Part shown: positions 26,634 through 39,474 of the stretch, one piece after another
Numbering within the stretch: position 1 is the stretch's first letter
How the letters are laid out: each line of letters begins with the position of its first letter
From: Tetrahymena thermophila SB210
Taxonomy: Eukaryota > Ciliophora > Oligohymenophorea > Hymenostomatida > Tetrahymenidae
Direction: 5' to 3'
NCBI RefSeq assembly: GCF_000189635.1
Contig: NW_002476555.1
Span: forward strand, 169,522-233,521
DNA length: 64,000 bases
Notes under the pieces: model-generated
The model's input: the letters and a program-made list of their open reading frames with translations, nothing else
Database searches by the model: none
What the model was told of the DNA's origin: nothing
Program-made: the position numbers and the translations under genes

Positions 26634-28436
26634 ATGCAAAGAGAACAATAGCTAAAAGAATTATTGATAAAAATTGAATAAAATAGCAAATTCGATTTAT
26701 GTAAACAAAAAGAGTTGGGAGTTTCTTTTTCTAATTTAAAAGAGCTGCAAACTCTGAAAATAGAAATAGGAGATCATTGTGGTTTTGGGGTAGATGGGTG
26801 CAAAATTATTTGCAATAATATTATGAAAGTTAATCATATTAAAAATTTATAATTGATTATTGGAAATTCAAATAAAATGTATTCAGAAGGCTGCTTTATA
26901 ATTGGCGAAGCTCTTAAAACAATGTCGCATCTACAAGAGTTAGTTATTATTATTCATAGCTTTAATAATATAACTGATTATGGATGTATTGGATTGAAAA
27001 ATGGAATTCAATATTTGAAAAATTTGAAAGCACTCACTTTAAAAATATACAGTGAAAATAATATTTAAACAGCTGGGTGTATTTATATTAGTGAAAGCAT
27101 AAAATCTTTAAGTAATTTATCCAATCTTGTTCTTAAAATAGGAGGACACAATTAGCTTGAATCGCTTGGTGTAAAGAATATTTGTGAATGTGTTAGCTCA
27201 TTGTTTAAATTAGAAAATATAACTATGAATATCGGAGATGGCAGCATGTTAAGCATGCAAACTAAAATTTAATTTAATTTTTAGGAATTAAGTAAATTAC
27301 TTCATCTTCGAATTCATATTGGAAATTTTAATTCTTTTGGAAAGCACGCATGTAAATCTTTAGGCAAAGGATTTGTATTTACAAATTAGCTTGAAACTTT
27401 CGATTTAAAAGTAGGATGCTTTAATGATATAGGCTAGAAAGGCTGCGACTATTTAGCTTAAGGGTTAAAATAATTAAAAAGTTTGATCCATCTTTCAATT
27501 GAATTTTCACCATAAAATAACATAACATATAATAATATATCTTAGTTAGGAGAGGCTATTTCTAAATTAACTAAATTAAAATAACTTTTAGTTCATTTTG
27601 GAGACTGCTTGGATTTGGATTCATTTCGGGATTTAGTGCAGGGTATTAGCTGCTTGGCAGATCTTAACTCTTTAGTTGTTAGAATTACTTAATTATTTGA
27701 TGAAAATGAGCATGATAAAGATTAAGGCCAAGTAAATAATCGTTTCGATAATCAGATTGTCAATATTGCTAGGTCAGGTTTCTGCTAATTAAAGAATCTG
27801 GAAAATTTTAATTTATTTATTCCTATAGTTTCTAGTGTAAGTTTGATAAATTTAATAAATGATCTTTAGTAGCTCAAAGAAAATAAGTTTGGAATGTACT
27901 AATTAGATAAATTCAGGTTTTAAAGACAAGAAAAACATGTAAGAAAGCTGAGTATAGGTACAGCTAATTATGTGGAAATAAGGGATCATGGACTAGAGTT
28001 ACTGCTAAATAGTATTGGAGAATTTTAGAAGCTAAATATTTTAAGTATATCTATAGGAAGTCAGAGTTACATTACAACAAATGGAATTAAAAGTTTGTGT
28101 GATAAAGTTAAAAATTTGTAAAATTTAATTTGTTTTAAAGTAGAAATAAAACCTTCAAACCACATAGGCGTGGATGCTATTCTAGATATTTCAGAAAGTA
28201 TCTCTAATCTAAAACAGTTAATTCAGCTAAAACTTTAAGTAGAACTTCAAGAAATTTTAGTAAACGACCCATAAATGGAAAAGTATGATTTAGATTGTAC
28301 TATATCTCAAATAAATAAAAAAATAACATAATTACCTAAACTAACACAATTATATATTCACCTTGGAAATCATCTTATCAATAAATCTAAATTATTTTCT
28401 TTTAGAAAAAGTAAAAGATTGGTATTGTATTCTTGA
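26634..28436 (+). CDS. Leucine-rich-repeat (RNI-like) protein
   Basis: 600 residues to the TGA at 28434-28436. The protein is built from irregular ~28-30-residue repeats of the ribonuclease-inhibitor type. Examples are GCIGLKNGIQYLKNLKALTL, GCIYISESIKSLSNLSNLVL, GCDYLAQGLKQLKSLIHLSI and GIKSLCDKVKNLQNL. Such proteins form a curved protein-binding scaffold. Large lineage-specific families of this kind occur in ciliates, and no enzymatic domain is visible here. ATG 26634 is the first Met after an in-frame TGA. An upstream frame starting at ATG 26476 could be joined by an 83-base GT...AG intron (26545-26627), which would add about 25 residues. No signal peptide or membrane helix is seen. The binding partner is unknown. 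Confidence 0.8.
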
Positions 28437-29402
28437 TTCATTCATTGATTACTCTATATAAATATATTAATTAATTATTCTCTTAGTTTAAAATTAAAAT
28501 TCTAAATATTTTTATATTAAACAAACCAATCAATCTTTAACCCTAAAGAAAGAAATTAATTTTTATGTGAGTATTTTAAATAATTAAAAATATTTTTCAT
28601 ATTTAAAAGAATGGTATTTATTTACTTATCATTTTAGTTAGTCATCATTCATTTTATTTATGTTTTCCTAAATGTGCTAATTTATTTATTTTTCAAATAA
28701 GTCTTATTATTGTTCTTGCTATTATCATTAATTCTTAGTTATGATTGTAAATTATTTTATTCAACTAATTGAGAGAACAATTATTAATGAAAAAAGAATC
28801 AAAATAAATAAATAATAAATAAGCTTAAATAAAAGGTGTATGTATGCATTATTTTTATATTAAACAAACCAATAAATCTTTAAACTTAAAGAAATTAATT
28901 TTTATGTGAGTATTTTAAATAATTAAAAATATTTTTCATATTTAAAATATATTTAAAAGAATGGTATTTATTTATTTATTTATCATTTTAATTAGTAATC
29001 ATTCATTTTATTTATGATATCCTAAATGTGCTAATTTATTTATTTTTCAAATAAGTCTTATTGTTGTTCTTGCTATTATCATTAATTCTTAGTTATGATT
29101 GTAAATTATTTTATTCAACTAATTGAGAACAATTATTGATGAAAAAAGAATAAAAATAAATAAACAATAAATAAGCTTAAAAAAAAGGTGTATGTATGCA
29201 TGTATTTAAATAAAAAGGAATTAAAAATATTTCGTTAAATAAGCAATTAAACGCATTTTTAATTTGAGTTACTTATTAATATATAGACATTCAATTTTTA
29301 TATTATATAATTATGTTTTATGTATGTATGTTTTATTTAACTTAGTTAGCTCTATTTCATTGTTTATTGATTGATTCATTTTTACAATGATTGTTTAATC
29401 TC
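28437..29402. other. Intergenic region dominated by a tandem duplication
   Basis: Spacer between the convergent LRR and eIF3a genes. Most of it is the two-copy 345-base repeat listed separately. No coding frame is shared by both copies. Confidence 0.6.
28511..29199. repeat. Two tandem copies of a ~345-base noncoding unit
   Basis: Unit 1 is about 28511-28852 and unit 2 about 28854-29199. They share the start TTTATATTAAACAAACCAAT (with small differences), the middle TTTTTCAAATAAGTCTTATT, and the end AGGTGTATGTATGCAT. They differ by scattered substitutions and small indels, so the duplication is not brand new. Neither unit encodes a protein. Confidence 0.9.
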
Positions 29403-32400
29403 TCACTTTCTCCAGCTGGTGGTATTGCTGCTCTCCTTTTTATCGTTGTTCTTGTTATCCTTATTGTTATTGTTCATGTTGTTGGAGTTCATATTACGTT
29501 AGAAGCCACCAGATTGGTTACTAGCATTGGGGTTTCCTGTTTAAGCAGGCTTAGAGTAAGCAGGCTTGTTATTAGGGTAGGTGTTAGATTAGGTACTGCC
29601 ACCAATATTTCTCTTCATGAAGCCGCCATCATTAGGATTGCCAGATTATTAATTGTTTTGAGATGAGGAAGGAGCATTACTTTTGTTGCCTGTGAATCTG
29701 AAGGGAGCTGATGTTTATTCTGCAGGCTTGGTAGTGGCCTAGACTTTAGTTGTTCTCCAAGCATTGTCTTCCTTTTCTGTTGTTTAGATAGGAGCAGTGT
29801 TTCTGCTAATACCCTTGTCTTCAATTTTAGTAGTAGTAAGGGTGGTAGTACCAGGACCACGAGAGATGGTGTTAGAAGTTTCCTTCTTTTCAGGACGAGT
29901 AATTTCAACCATTCTCCATTGATCATCTTTGGGCTTATCAGAGAGTTTAGGAGCTTTAATTAACAAAAAATATAAGAAATTCATTAACAATTAATTAATA
30001 AATAAAAAAGTAAAAGGCTTAAAAAATGTATTTTTCATTAAAAAATATAGCTTACCATCATCGAAAGAAGGAGGAACAAGGTCTTTTTCCTTTTCAACGA
30101 TTCTCCAACCTGCATTACTGCTTGTTTTTTCTGTTTTTTCTTATTGTTCTTTCTACATCTTTTCCTTTTCTTCTTGTAACTTTCTTTCTTCTTCTTCCTG
30201 TTTTGTAAAATGAATAGATAGATAGATTAATTTATTGTTGATTGCTAATTTGTGATTTACTTTCTTTTGCTTTTCTTCAATGTAAGCGACCTTAGCATTT
30301 TCTAAAATTTTTTTCTTAAATTCTTTTTCAACTTGGGTCTTGAATTGTTAAATCTTGGTTTCGTATTCAACCTTTCTTTGTTGCATGATAGATTAGAAGA
30401 ATTTTTCCTTTTTATTAAAAAAATAATTATTTTAAGTGTTATTTAGAAAATATTTCAATTTATTGAAGATTTAAAATTAAGGTTGAATTAATTACCTTGA
30501 ATTATCTTGCAGCTTCCAAAGTTTTCTTTTGAGCTAAATCTTGTTCGAACTTAACACGAGCATTATCGATGTGTTGTTGGAGATTTTCTTCCTTTTCAGC
30601 TTTTTCGATAATCTTTTTAATTCTATCAGATTCGATCTTACGGGTTTCTCTTTCAATGTAGTCAGTCTTGGTGAAACCCTTTTTATATTTATTTTCTTGG
30701 TTATCCTTTATTTTATCTTGGACATCCTTTTAGAGTTCTTATAAAGTTTGGAGACTTATGGGTCTGAGATCTTCTTCAGTCATGTTTTCTATTTTAATAC
30801 CTTCGATCTTGGCAATTTGAGGACCCTTGATCTTGATGATATCAGCACGGAGTTGCATCTTGATCTTTAATTCATTCAATTCGTGTTGTTCACGGAGCTT
30901 CTTTTGTTCAATCTTTAGATTGTATTCGTTGATTTTACGTTATCTCTCGTTTTCTTCGTAAAGTTGGTCTTCGTATTCTCTCTTGACCTTTTCTTAGTTG
31001 AGAGACTTTTCAGTCTTAATCTTGTAATCACGGATTTCCTTATTACGGACACTGAGGACTTAAGTAGAGCTTTCCATATACTTTTTGGCATTTGAGTTGA
31101 GTTCAGCTTGTCTTTTGGTATCGTGGGCTTGCTATTCGAGGACAATGTTAGAAGAAATCAACTTGGCAGCTTGAGCAAGATTGATGATATTAGATGAAGC
31201 ATTAACGTAATCATTTTTAGCTTTAGTAGGATTGAAGATGATGACTTTCTTTGATTAATCGATTCTGCAGTTAATTTAGCTGGAAGAGCTGGCATTGATT
31301 AAACAAGTATCGCAGGTAGCAGTAGCAGAGAAGCTAAGGAATTTGTAGAGATTTTCAATATTCAAAGTTTTGTAAACCTTAGAAATGCTATTTAAAACTC
31401 TATTGATGAGATTTTCTTCAATAGGCTTGACATAATCGGAATAAGCACTTTCACGGAGGTAAGCGAAGATGGGTTCAACCTTCTTAGAAATGTTGAAAAT
31501 GTTGATTTCGTTGATGGTAACATTGAAAAGAGCATTGATTTATTCATTGGCAAATTCGTTGAGGTTCATTCTCAAAACCATGTTGATGATTTCTTCTCTT
31601 CTAGGAATAAGCTTGCTGGTACCCTTTTGTAATTGAGCAATCTTCATACGAGAGTCTTCATTTTGAGAATTTTCAAGAGAGCTGGAGGGAATAGATAAAA
31701 CACTGAGTAAGATCTAGTTGGTGAGCTTTTGCTTTTCTTCATCAGTAATGTTGGGGAGATTCTTGTGGATGAAGTAGTGGTTGTAGAGGAAGTAGGTGTG
31801 ATAGCAATAGTACTTAGAATTCCAGAAAATTTTGCTCAAATAGAGGTAATATTGAGAGAGCATATGTGACTTGATAGGAGCAATAACCTTACGTAAGTTC
31901 AAGAGAATACTGATATCTTCGAGTTGAGTGAAAGCATGAGAGTAGTAACCCATTTGAAGAGAGTAATTAGCACAATCTAATCTGACTTTAATCATGTAAT
32001 CACGAGTGTCGCTGGTGAAAATATTAATATGGTTGGGGTTTTTGTTGAAATCAACATCTCTCTTTAAGATTTGTTCCAAGAAGTTGTGTTAGTTTTCAAG
32101 GAATCTCTTGAATTCACGAGTACGGTTGTACTTCTAACAGAATTCCAAAACCTTTTCAACGGTACTGGTGTAAACTTCTTCGAGTCTCTTGTGGAACTTA
32201 GAGTTTTCAATGATATATTTGTAGGTTTCCATGATTTATCTCAAGACCTTCTTGATTTGGATTTCCTTCTTCTTTTGGCTGATTGTTAAATAGCTGATTA
32301 ACAAATCGTGTTCGATTTCTTCAGATTCGATATCGCCACAAGCTTTGACCTTTTTTGTAATTAAAACTAAATTAATCTCTGCAGCTTGAATAAACTTTTC

Positions 32401-33382
32401 TTAGGATAATAATCACGATTTTAAACTTTCATTTATTATGATATTGTTGGTAAATTCGCAGTTAATCATTTAAAATATTGCTTTTTGAGTAGAATTTTTG
32501 CATTAATTTTTATCATCTAAGAAATTAAATTTTTTTATTTTGCAAATTTAAATTATTTTTATCTTTGAGATAGCTATTGCAGCACAGCATAATAACTAAT
32601 TTGATTATCAGCATTTTTTAAAGCTAACTTGCTTTGTTTATTTCGCTTTAATTCTAATGACATTTCACTTTCTTCTTAATGGAAAAATGTAAAATTTGAA
32701 TATCTTATTTGTATTAATTAAAGATAAATATACTCTTTGCCAAAAGTATATCTATTTTTTATTTATTTATTTTTGATTAAACAACCAAACAATTCATCCT
32801 AAGAAAATCTCTCAAAAAACAAGTAGGGAGGTAGAAAGAAAGAAATTAATCAAATGCAAATTTTTACATCATCGATATGGAATTATTAAATCTTAGAGTT
32901 GAATAAGACTTCTAAGCTGCTACGAATTTGAACTAAAACACTTTCCAAAGAAGAGGAATAAGTAGCTTGAGTAAAGAACTTATATTGTTTTAAAGCTTCT
33001 TCAATGCAATCAGTCTCATCAACAGAAACGCAGACCTTGACGTAGAGGATCTATTTTCATTTAAATTTATTTTATTATTTTGTTCAAAGAATTCGCTTAA
33101 ATTTGCTAACTAAAGCTAATGCTTAATTTTTAATGAATAAATAAATAAATCCTTACGAAAATCTTTTCTAAGTTGATTGTCCAAGTTATTTTACGCTTTT
33201 GGCATAAGTAATCATGCATAATTCTTTGAATGTTAGTGTCCATACCTTCATTTTGGATTCTTTCTATAATTCATTATTAAATAGAATAATAGCATCAAAT
33301 AGTCTTTTTTTATATTTAAATTACCTTCCATAATTTTCAAGAATTACTCATGCTTGATGTATAATATGTTGTTAGTAGCCAT
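29403..33382 (-). CDS. EIF3A: Translation initiation factor 3 subunit A (eIF3a)
   Basis: eIF3a is the large scaffold of eIF3, binding the 40S ribosome and organising the PCI/MPN core. Seven exons are separated by introns 33264-33324, 33051-33156, 32395-32867, 30408-30495, 30198-30260 and 29954-30055. The coding sum is 3,087 bases, giving 1,028 residues. The N-terminal segment KRKITWTINLEKIFILYVKV aligns with the HRTW...MLKYLELCVDL region of animal eIF3a. The PCI region includes LEEVYTSTVEKVLEFCQKY, YYSHAFTQLEDI and ILLSVLSIPSSS (compare LLATLSIP). A long charged coiled coil (EQKKLREQHELNELKIKMQ) and a low-complexity tail follow. The tail has four short W-R motifs (GWRIVE, QWRMVE, AWRTTK, SWRK), the last just before TGA at 29403-29405. 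The first three exons are small and separated by introns, so simple frame searches miss them. Confidence 0.93.
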
Positions 33383-34254
33383 GATTGAATTATGATCTAT
33401 CTATCTTTTTTATTAACTTTTTAGCTTTTTCTTTTTCTTTTATTTTAATTAATAATAATCAAAAGATTTTATCTATATAAATTGACTTATAAAAAAAGTG
33501 TCTTAAATCTTTAAAATTTCTTTTAAAAATTAATTAAGTTTTCAATACAATTAATTGTTTGCAAGGAATCTCTTTCTCTCTCTTTATTATATATTAATAA
33601 TATAAGTTTTAATAGTTAAAGTGAAATTACTAAATTAATTATCCCAAAGATTAATAAATAACCTAACTCAAACATACAATAGAAAGTTTCTTGATTTTAT
33701 ATGTATTAGTCTATATTAATGAATATACTTCTATTCATATTTTTAAACATAAAACATTTTTTTCAAAATAATTTTAAGACTTAGATAGCAAATTTAAGTA
33801 TTGATATTTCATTATTAAAACTAAGAAATTATTAAATACTTTAATTTCATTTTAAAATGAATTATTTATCAATCAATCAAACATAATATTAATATTTCTA
33901 TTAATTTAAAAAAAAAAAAAATTATTGTACAAGAATCAATGAATACATTTTTATAATTTTTACAATATATAATGCAAAAAGAATAGTTTTATATGCAATT
34001 TAAATTAAAAAGAAAGGGTTTGTATAATAAATTAAATTTTCTTAATTAAAGTTTTTGAGCAAATTTATTAAATTTAAAATTTATAATTATCAAAGGTATA
34101 TTTTATATAAAAAATGAAATATATTAGAATTAATAAAATATTTTTAAATTTAAAAATAAATACAAAAAAATATTTGAATTATATAAAACAAACAATTTAA
34201 AGAAATTTGCATGATTTGTAATCAAAAACTAAAATTTTTCATTATAATTGAATT
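33383..34254. other. AT-rich intergenic, upstream of eIF3a
   Basis: Holds the presumed eIF3a promoter and the 3' flank of the second LRR gene. Both flanking genes point left. A CTCTTT-rich patch lies near 33570-33586. No gene seen. Confidence 0.55.
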
Positions 34255-35784
34255 TCAAAGGATTTGATAAGAAACTAACTTAGGAGCTTTAAAAAAATGT
34301 AAAGATTTAGTTATTCTTTATTTGAAGAGAACTGTTTGTAAATGGTTAAAAAAACTTCTGAAATCCTTGTATCTATACACTTTATATTGATTTCCTGGAT
34401 CTGTTAGTCGGATTTTAATTTTTTATTTGTTTATAGCATCACCACCTTTTAAATTTAGCTCTAAATTCTATAGATTTAAGCATTTGCTTATGGATTTTGT
34501 AAAGCTTAAAGGTAGGGTCTTCTAAACGTCAGCAGGGAATAGCAATTTCAAATTTTATAAGTTTGCTAAATTAGGTAAAATATCAAAAAGCTGTTTCTAT
34601 GAGTTTTCATCGAAGTTAAAAGAAACAACTTAAAGCTACAAATCAAAAATTTAGACACAGTTTTATAAAATTTTTGGTAAGTAGAAATGTGTAAAATCCT
34701 ATACTAAATCAACTGAAAGATTCAATTTTTTGAGTAATTTTAAATGAGATAAACTATTTTAAAATTCTTAAGCTAGTTTTTCATTTTATTAATTATTCTT
34801 AAAAGATATTTGCAGATCTTCCAATTAATTCTACTTACTAATTGATTAATAATACTGCATATAATCTGATTCTGTCAAATTATGTAAATTAAGATTCAAC
34901 TTTCTAAGATTTGGATAGGAATTTAATAAATTAAAACCAAATTATAAGCTTTGTGTTTGACATTCCTATAAATCTTCATCAAAATTTTCATGTAAGACTA
35001 GTTTCTTTAGGTTAGAGTTTTAAATTTGCTCTTCTTCCAATTCCATATCACCTTTAGTTAGTGTATTTTATATAGTGCTACGGTCTACCATTATACTCAA
35101 TTCTTCTAAATTTAACAGTTTAGAAGGAATTATTTTAAGAATATGAGAATCAGATATGTTCAATTAATCTCCGTTGATTTTGAGTTTTAATGACTTCAAT
35201 TGTTCTATTTCAGATACCTATTTTATAAGTTTCTCTAAATCTGCTGATCCGATAGGAGTTTTTTCTAGTGAAATAGTTAACTTATGAAGTTTACTGCATT
35301 TTCTTAAATTTTTAAGAGAGTCTAAATAAAATGATGAACAAGTATGCCAAGAAATGATCAATTATAACTCTTAAAGATTAACTAAGCTAGATATTTCTTG
35401 GTTTAAGGTTTCTGCTTCTTCCTAATTCAAGTCATTCTTCTTAAAGTCTAATAAAAGCTTCTATATGCGCTCCTTATCTGTTTGCTGAAGGATACTCAAA
35501 ACATTCTATTAAGATCCATTAGAATACCTATTTTTTATATGAAGTGATTCAAATTAAGTATTCTTTAATATGATATCAGTGAAAAGGTTGATTTAATTCT
35601 TTGCAATAGAAACTGAAGATTTTTTGAAAGATATTGTAATCTATTTGTTAGACTAGAATTTTTAAGCTTCATTTTCAAGACTCTTCAGTTGAAGTTCACT
35701 TAAAGATTCAATTTTGAGGTGTATCAGTTTATCCTCAACTGTATCTACTTCATCAATATTAGAACTAAAATATTATTCTGTCAT
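34255..35784 (-). CDS. Leucine-rich-repeat (RNI-like) protein
   Basis: 509 residues, no intron; starts MTEQYFSSNIDEVDTVED at 35784 and ends at TGA 34255-34257. Repeats of about 25-30 residues carry the L-x-x-L-x-L pattern: LKSLKLKINGDQLNI, LLNLEELSIMV, YPNLRKLNLNLHNL, LLKKLNLSVDL, LQNLELNLKGG. The last ~60 residues are more basic and depart from the repeat. It belongs to the same broad class as the LRR gene at 26634, but I see no close pairwise identity. They are probably independent members of an expanded family rather than a recent duplicate pair. A protein-interaction scaffold role is likely. No signal peptide or kinase domain is present. Confidence 0.85.
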
Positions 35785-36951
35785 TTTTCTTTTTTTTTTT
35801 AGATTTATTTTAATTATTTTTTAGAAAGTTTAAAAAATATCTTTTTATAAGTCTGTTTATATGTTTATCTGACTTTCTGAAGATTGGCAACATAAGATAT
35901 TTCTGATATAATTTCTTTTATTATCAAAAAATTAGATTGAGAATCTAATTTCTTTTACTTAAAAATATAAACAAATTAGAAAACAAACAAATTTTCTTTT
36001 ACTCAATATTTCTTTTAATTTTTTAAAGCATATCTCAAATAATTAAATTGAATAAAGGATAGATAGATAATTTTTACTAAAATGATATTTAACTATCTAT
36101 CATAACTTCTCAAGTATTTAGTTGCCTCTATTTACTAAAAATTTAGATAAAAATGTAGTTAAAAATAAATAAAATCTAAAATTAAGCCAATTTTCAATTT
36201 CCCTTTTACCAAAAAAAAATACGGTATTTAAAATATTAATTAAATTAATTTAATTTTAAATAAATAAATATTAAAAATTAACGATGAATAAATAAAAAAA
36301 TGAAGAATATGCTTTTATTTTAAATTACTCAAAAAAATTTTACTTAATTTATTTTTGTTCTTGTTTTAAAATTAGATTCAACCAAAATAAAGATTTTATA
36401 TAAATGTCAATAGTTAATTTTTTAACATTCTATAGAAATAACTAATTATCAAACAATTTATATTCTATTATTTACAAGATATTTGTTATACTGAGTGCTT
36501 ATATAGAATATTAATCATCTTATACAAACTAAAATATTTCTATTAGACTGATTATGATTTGTAGAATGCTAATTTATCTTTCTATTTTTATAAATAAATT
36601 CTAAAATTTATTTTTCTGAAAAATAAATTGAAATTTATTGATTTTTGTTTGTAATTATTAATTAAAGTTATAAGATAAAAAATAAAGCTTTCAACAATTT
36701 TATATGTATTATTGATGGATGGATAGTATAAAATAAAAAGTGGAAAGTAAAGATTTAACTAAATTTTTAAAAATTAATTTTTGGTCTTTAAGTAGATTTT
36801 GAAGAATAATTAATTTTATTTACTCCTGATTAAATAATTAGTAAATCTAAAATTTTGAATACTTCCTTATATTTTTATGCTTTTTAGTTGATCATTAAAG
36901 CGATTAGCATAAACATAAAGTAATAAATATAAAACTAAATAAATAAATAAA
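35785..36951. other. AT-rich intergenic
   Basis: 1.2 kb with homopolymers and a short GATG repeat near 36714-36725. No gene or RNA recognised. Confidence 0.55.
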
Positions 36952-39474
36952 TCATATAAGAATTAAATTGACTAATCTCTTCAATTTTATAAGTTTGTAC
37001 TTTATTTAAAAATTAAAACCAAATATGGATTTTGGTCCAACGATTAGAGTGTTAATATTTTAATCTGAATATTTAAGCTGAGAGTAAACTAAATACTAGT
37101 CTTAGGTATTTAATTATAAAAAAACAGGTATTTCCAAGCAGCATAAGTTTGGCTTGCTTTTTAAGTCAAAATAGTCCTAGTCATTATTAAGCATTTTTCT
37201 TACTTATTTACATAAATATATATCAAACTTAAGATGTGTTAACTATTTTTGGCTGTTAGCTATTAAATTAGTTAATTTATTAAGTTCACTGCAAAAACAA
37301 TATAAATGATCATTAAAGCCAATGATTTCTTATAGAATAATATGCATATAACTTTCATAAATTAATTCTATAAAATCTGTTGTTTTTCTTAAATCAAAAC
37401 CATCTTTATTTTAATAGCATGAGCAATATACTATTGAAGTTTAATTTATAATAACAGGTTTAGCTGTTAAAGAATATTATCCTTTAAAAAGATATAAACG
37501 ATATATGTATTCAAGGGTTAGATTTTTAGCTTTTGATATTATTTATTCGCTCAAATCTTTAAACCTATCTAATAATATTTTATCAATAAAATTATTTAAC
37601 ATATTTTCATAATAATCTTTATTGCTTAAAGATGAAATATTAAAATTAACTTAGTTTTAGTTTTAATATGCATTAGAAGAATAGCCAGATAAATAATTAG
37701 CAAAATCAATTTTTATCGATTTTTAAAAAGTTAAGGGTAAATTACTTAGATCAACAAAACTAAAGCAAGAAAATTTTTATAATTAGCTGCACATTTATCT
37801 AAAATTAAAGTTTTGGTAGTCAGAGGTCAGCTAAAATTTAAAATAAGGTAAAGTATTATTATTACTTAAAAGTATTTTGTAATATGATTCATTTTTCATT
37901 TTACTTATTTAAAGCAAATTAGTATAAAAAGAAATTAGTTAATTTTAAATAATTTCAATTTTTGATTTCTAACCCTATTTAAAAGAAGAAATGAATTCAC
38001 AAATGATCTTTTAATGAGCTTAAAATTTGTTTTAAATACTTAGCCTTGATTGTTAATCATTTAGATTAATTAACAAATCCTGAAATTATCTTTCAAAAAA
38101 ATTTTAAAATATTGATGAGCTTTGCTTTTACGGGTTGCTAGAATAAGGAATAATTACTATTTAAAAATCTTAGTTTATGAAAATATCTTCAACTAATATC
38201 TTTAAATTAAAAAAGCAAGGAGCTAATTTTATCAATTTTTAAATTAAATTAATTAACTTATTAAAGAAAGTGTCTTAAATGCTGCTAAAAATAACTTATT
38301 ATAATTAATCATTTATTTATACACCTAAACTTGAGTATTATTTATTGACTTCTTCAAAAAATTAATTTTTAGATTGAATTAAAGGAAATAATCCATTTCG
38401 CTGACTCAAATCTACATATTCTACAAAGAAATCCCCTTCACAAGTAGAAAATTCTTAGAAATGATCAAGAACTTTAATGTTAAGCTGCTTCAATTACTAT
38501 ATCAAAGCATTTTTTTCTTACAATTTTTCTTAAAACAATTCTTTTTAGTTTATTTTTTGAATGTTAAACTAAATCGATTTCGTCAAATTAGTTCCTTCCA
38601 GATGAAGGACCGCTGAGTCCTTACCTGGCTGAAAACTAAAAATAGCAAATTCATCTAATTGAGTTCTATCTAAAATATTTTTAGTAATTTCTTCAAAGTT
38701 TCCTTGCTCTTCTTATATTATGTTTTTGATAACTTAAGATAGACTTTCTTTTTTAATTATAGCTTTAAACGTATTGTCTAGGTTACCAACATATTAAATG
38801 ACAAACTTTTTCTTTGGTAACTGTTCTTATAATTATAAAAATATTGATGGATTTTAATACATAAAAGGCTCAACTGTATTAAGTTTAATTTTTTTTGTAC
38901 CGTCTTATTGATACTACAAAACGAAGTACAGCAACTTAATCTTATCTATCGAAATAGAATTATAATTTTTATTATTCATTTACAAAGCTTATTTACAATA
39001 TTAGGACGCCTTACATAAATAGTGATCTAACAATTACTCTGATTAGTTTTAAAACTCAAAATAAACTTCATGGATGCTAAAATCAAAGTACTCATATTCA
39101 ATAGCATAAAAAAAATTATCTTCATCTAAATAATAAGAATCATGCACTTATAAAAGCCAATCAGTTTTAATTAGGTATTTAGATTACTTTGAGTAAAATA
39201 TAATAGTATCCATATATTATTTCAATAAATCTGTAGAAAAAATCTCAATTACTTTTTAGCAATTATCCTTTTTGTCAAAAACTTTAAGCTGCAAACAAGC
39301 TAAATTTTTATTATTTGTGAAAGGATCATAAAGAAGGGACCTTTAATTGATTTAATTGCTAATAATTTCAATATTAGGTCTATTTTTTTCCAAAGAATCT
39401 AGTATTACCTTAGCATCTAATTTACTATACAACCAGTTAGAATCATAAACTTTTTACAAAATTTGCTATCTCAT
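36952..39474 (-). CDS. Large unrecognised protein, 840 residues
   Basis: One uninterrupted ciliate-code frame, from MRQQILQKVYDSNWLYSKLD at 39474 to TGA at 36952-36954, gives 840 residues. It is rich in Q, N, K, I, L and F and has no signal peptide or clear membrane helix. Secondary-structure character alternates between helix and strand throughout, unlike low-complexity filler, and rarer residues (W, C, H, P) occur at normal scattered positions. One stretch (FFNLKILVEDIFINQDF to SSNPQKQSSS) faintly resembles the C-terminal part of tubulin-tyrosine-ligase-like proteins. The catalytic EVN element is absent, so I do not rely on this. It stands alone between an LRR gene and the giant membrane protein array. 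Function is unknown. Confidence 0.75.

Noticed and set aside
29391-31145. Several standard-code frames on both strands over the eIF3a tail
   Set aside because: They are shadows or fragments of eIF3a exons; the spliced minus-strand model explains the region fully.
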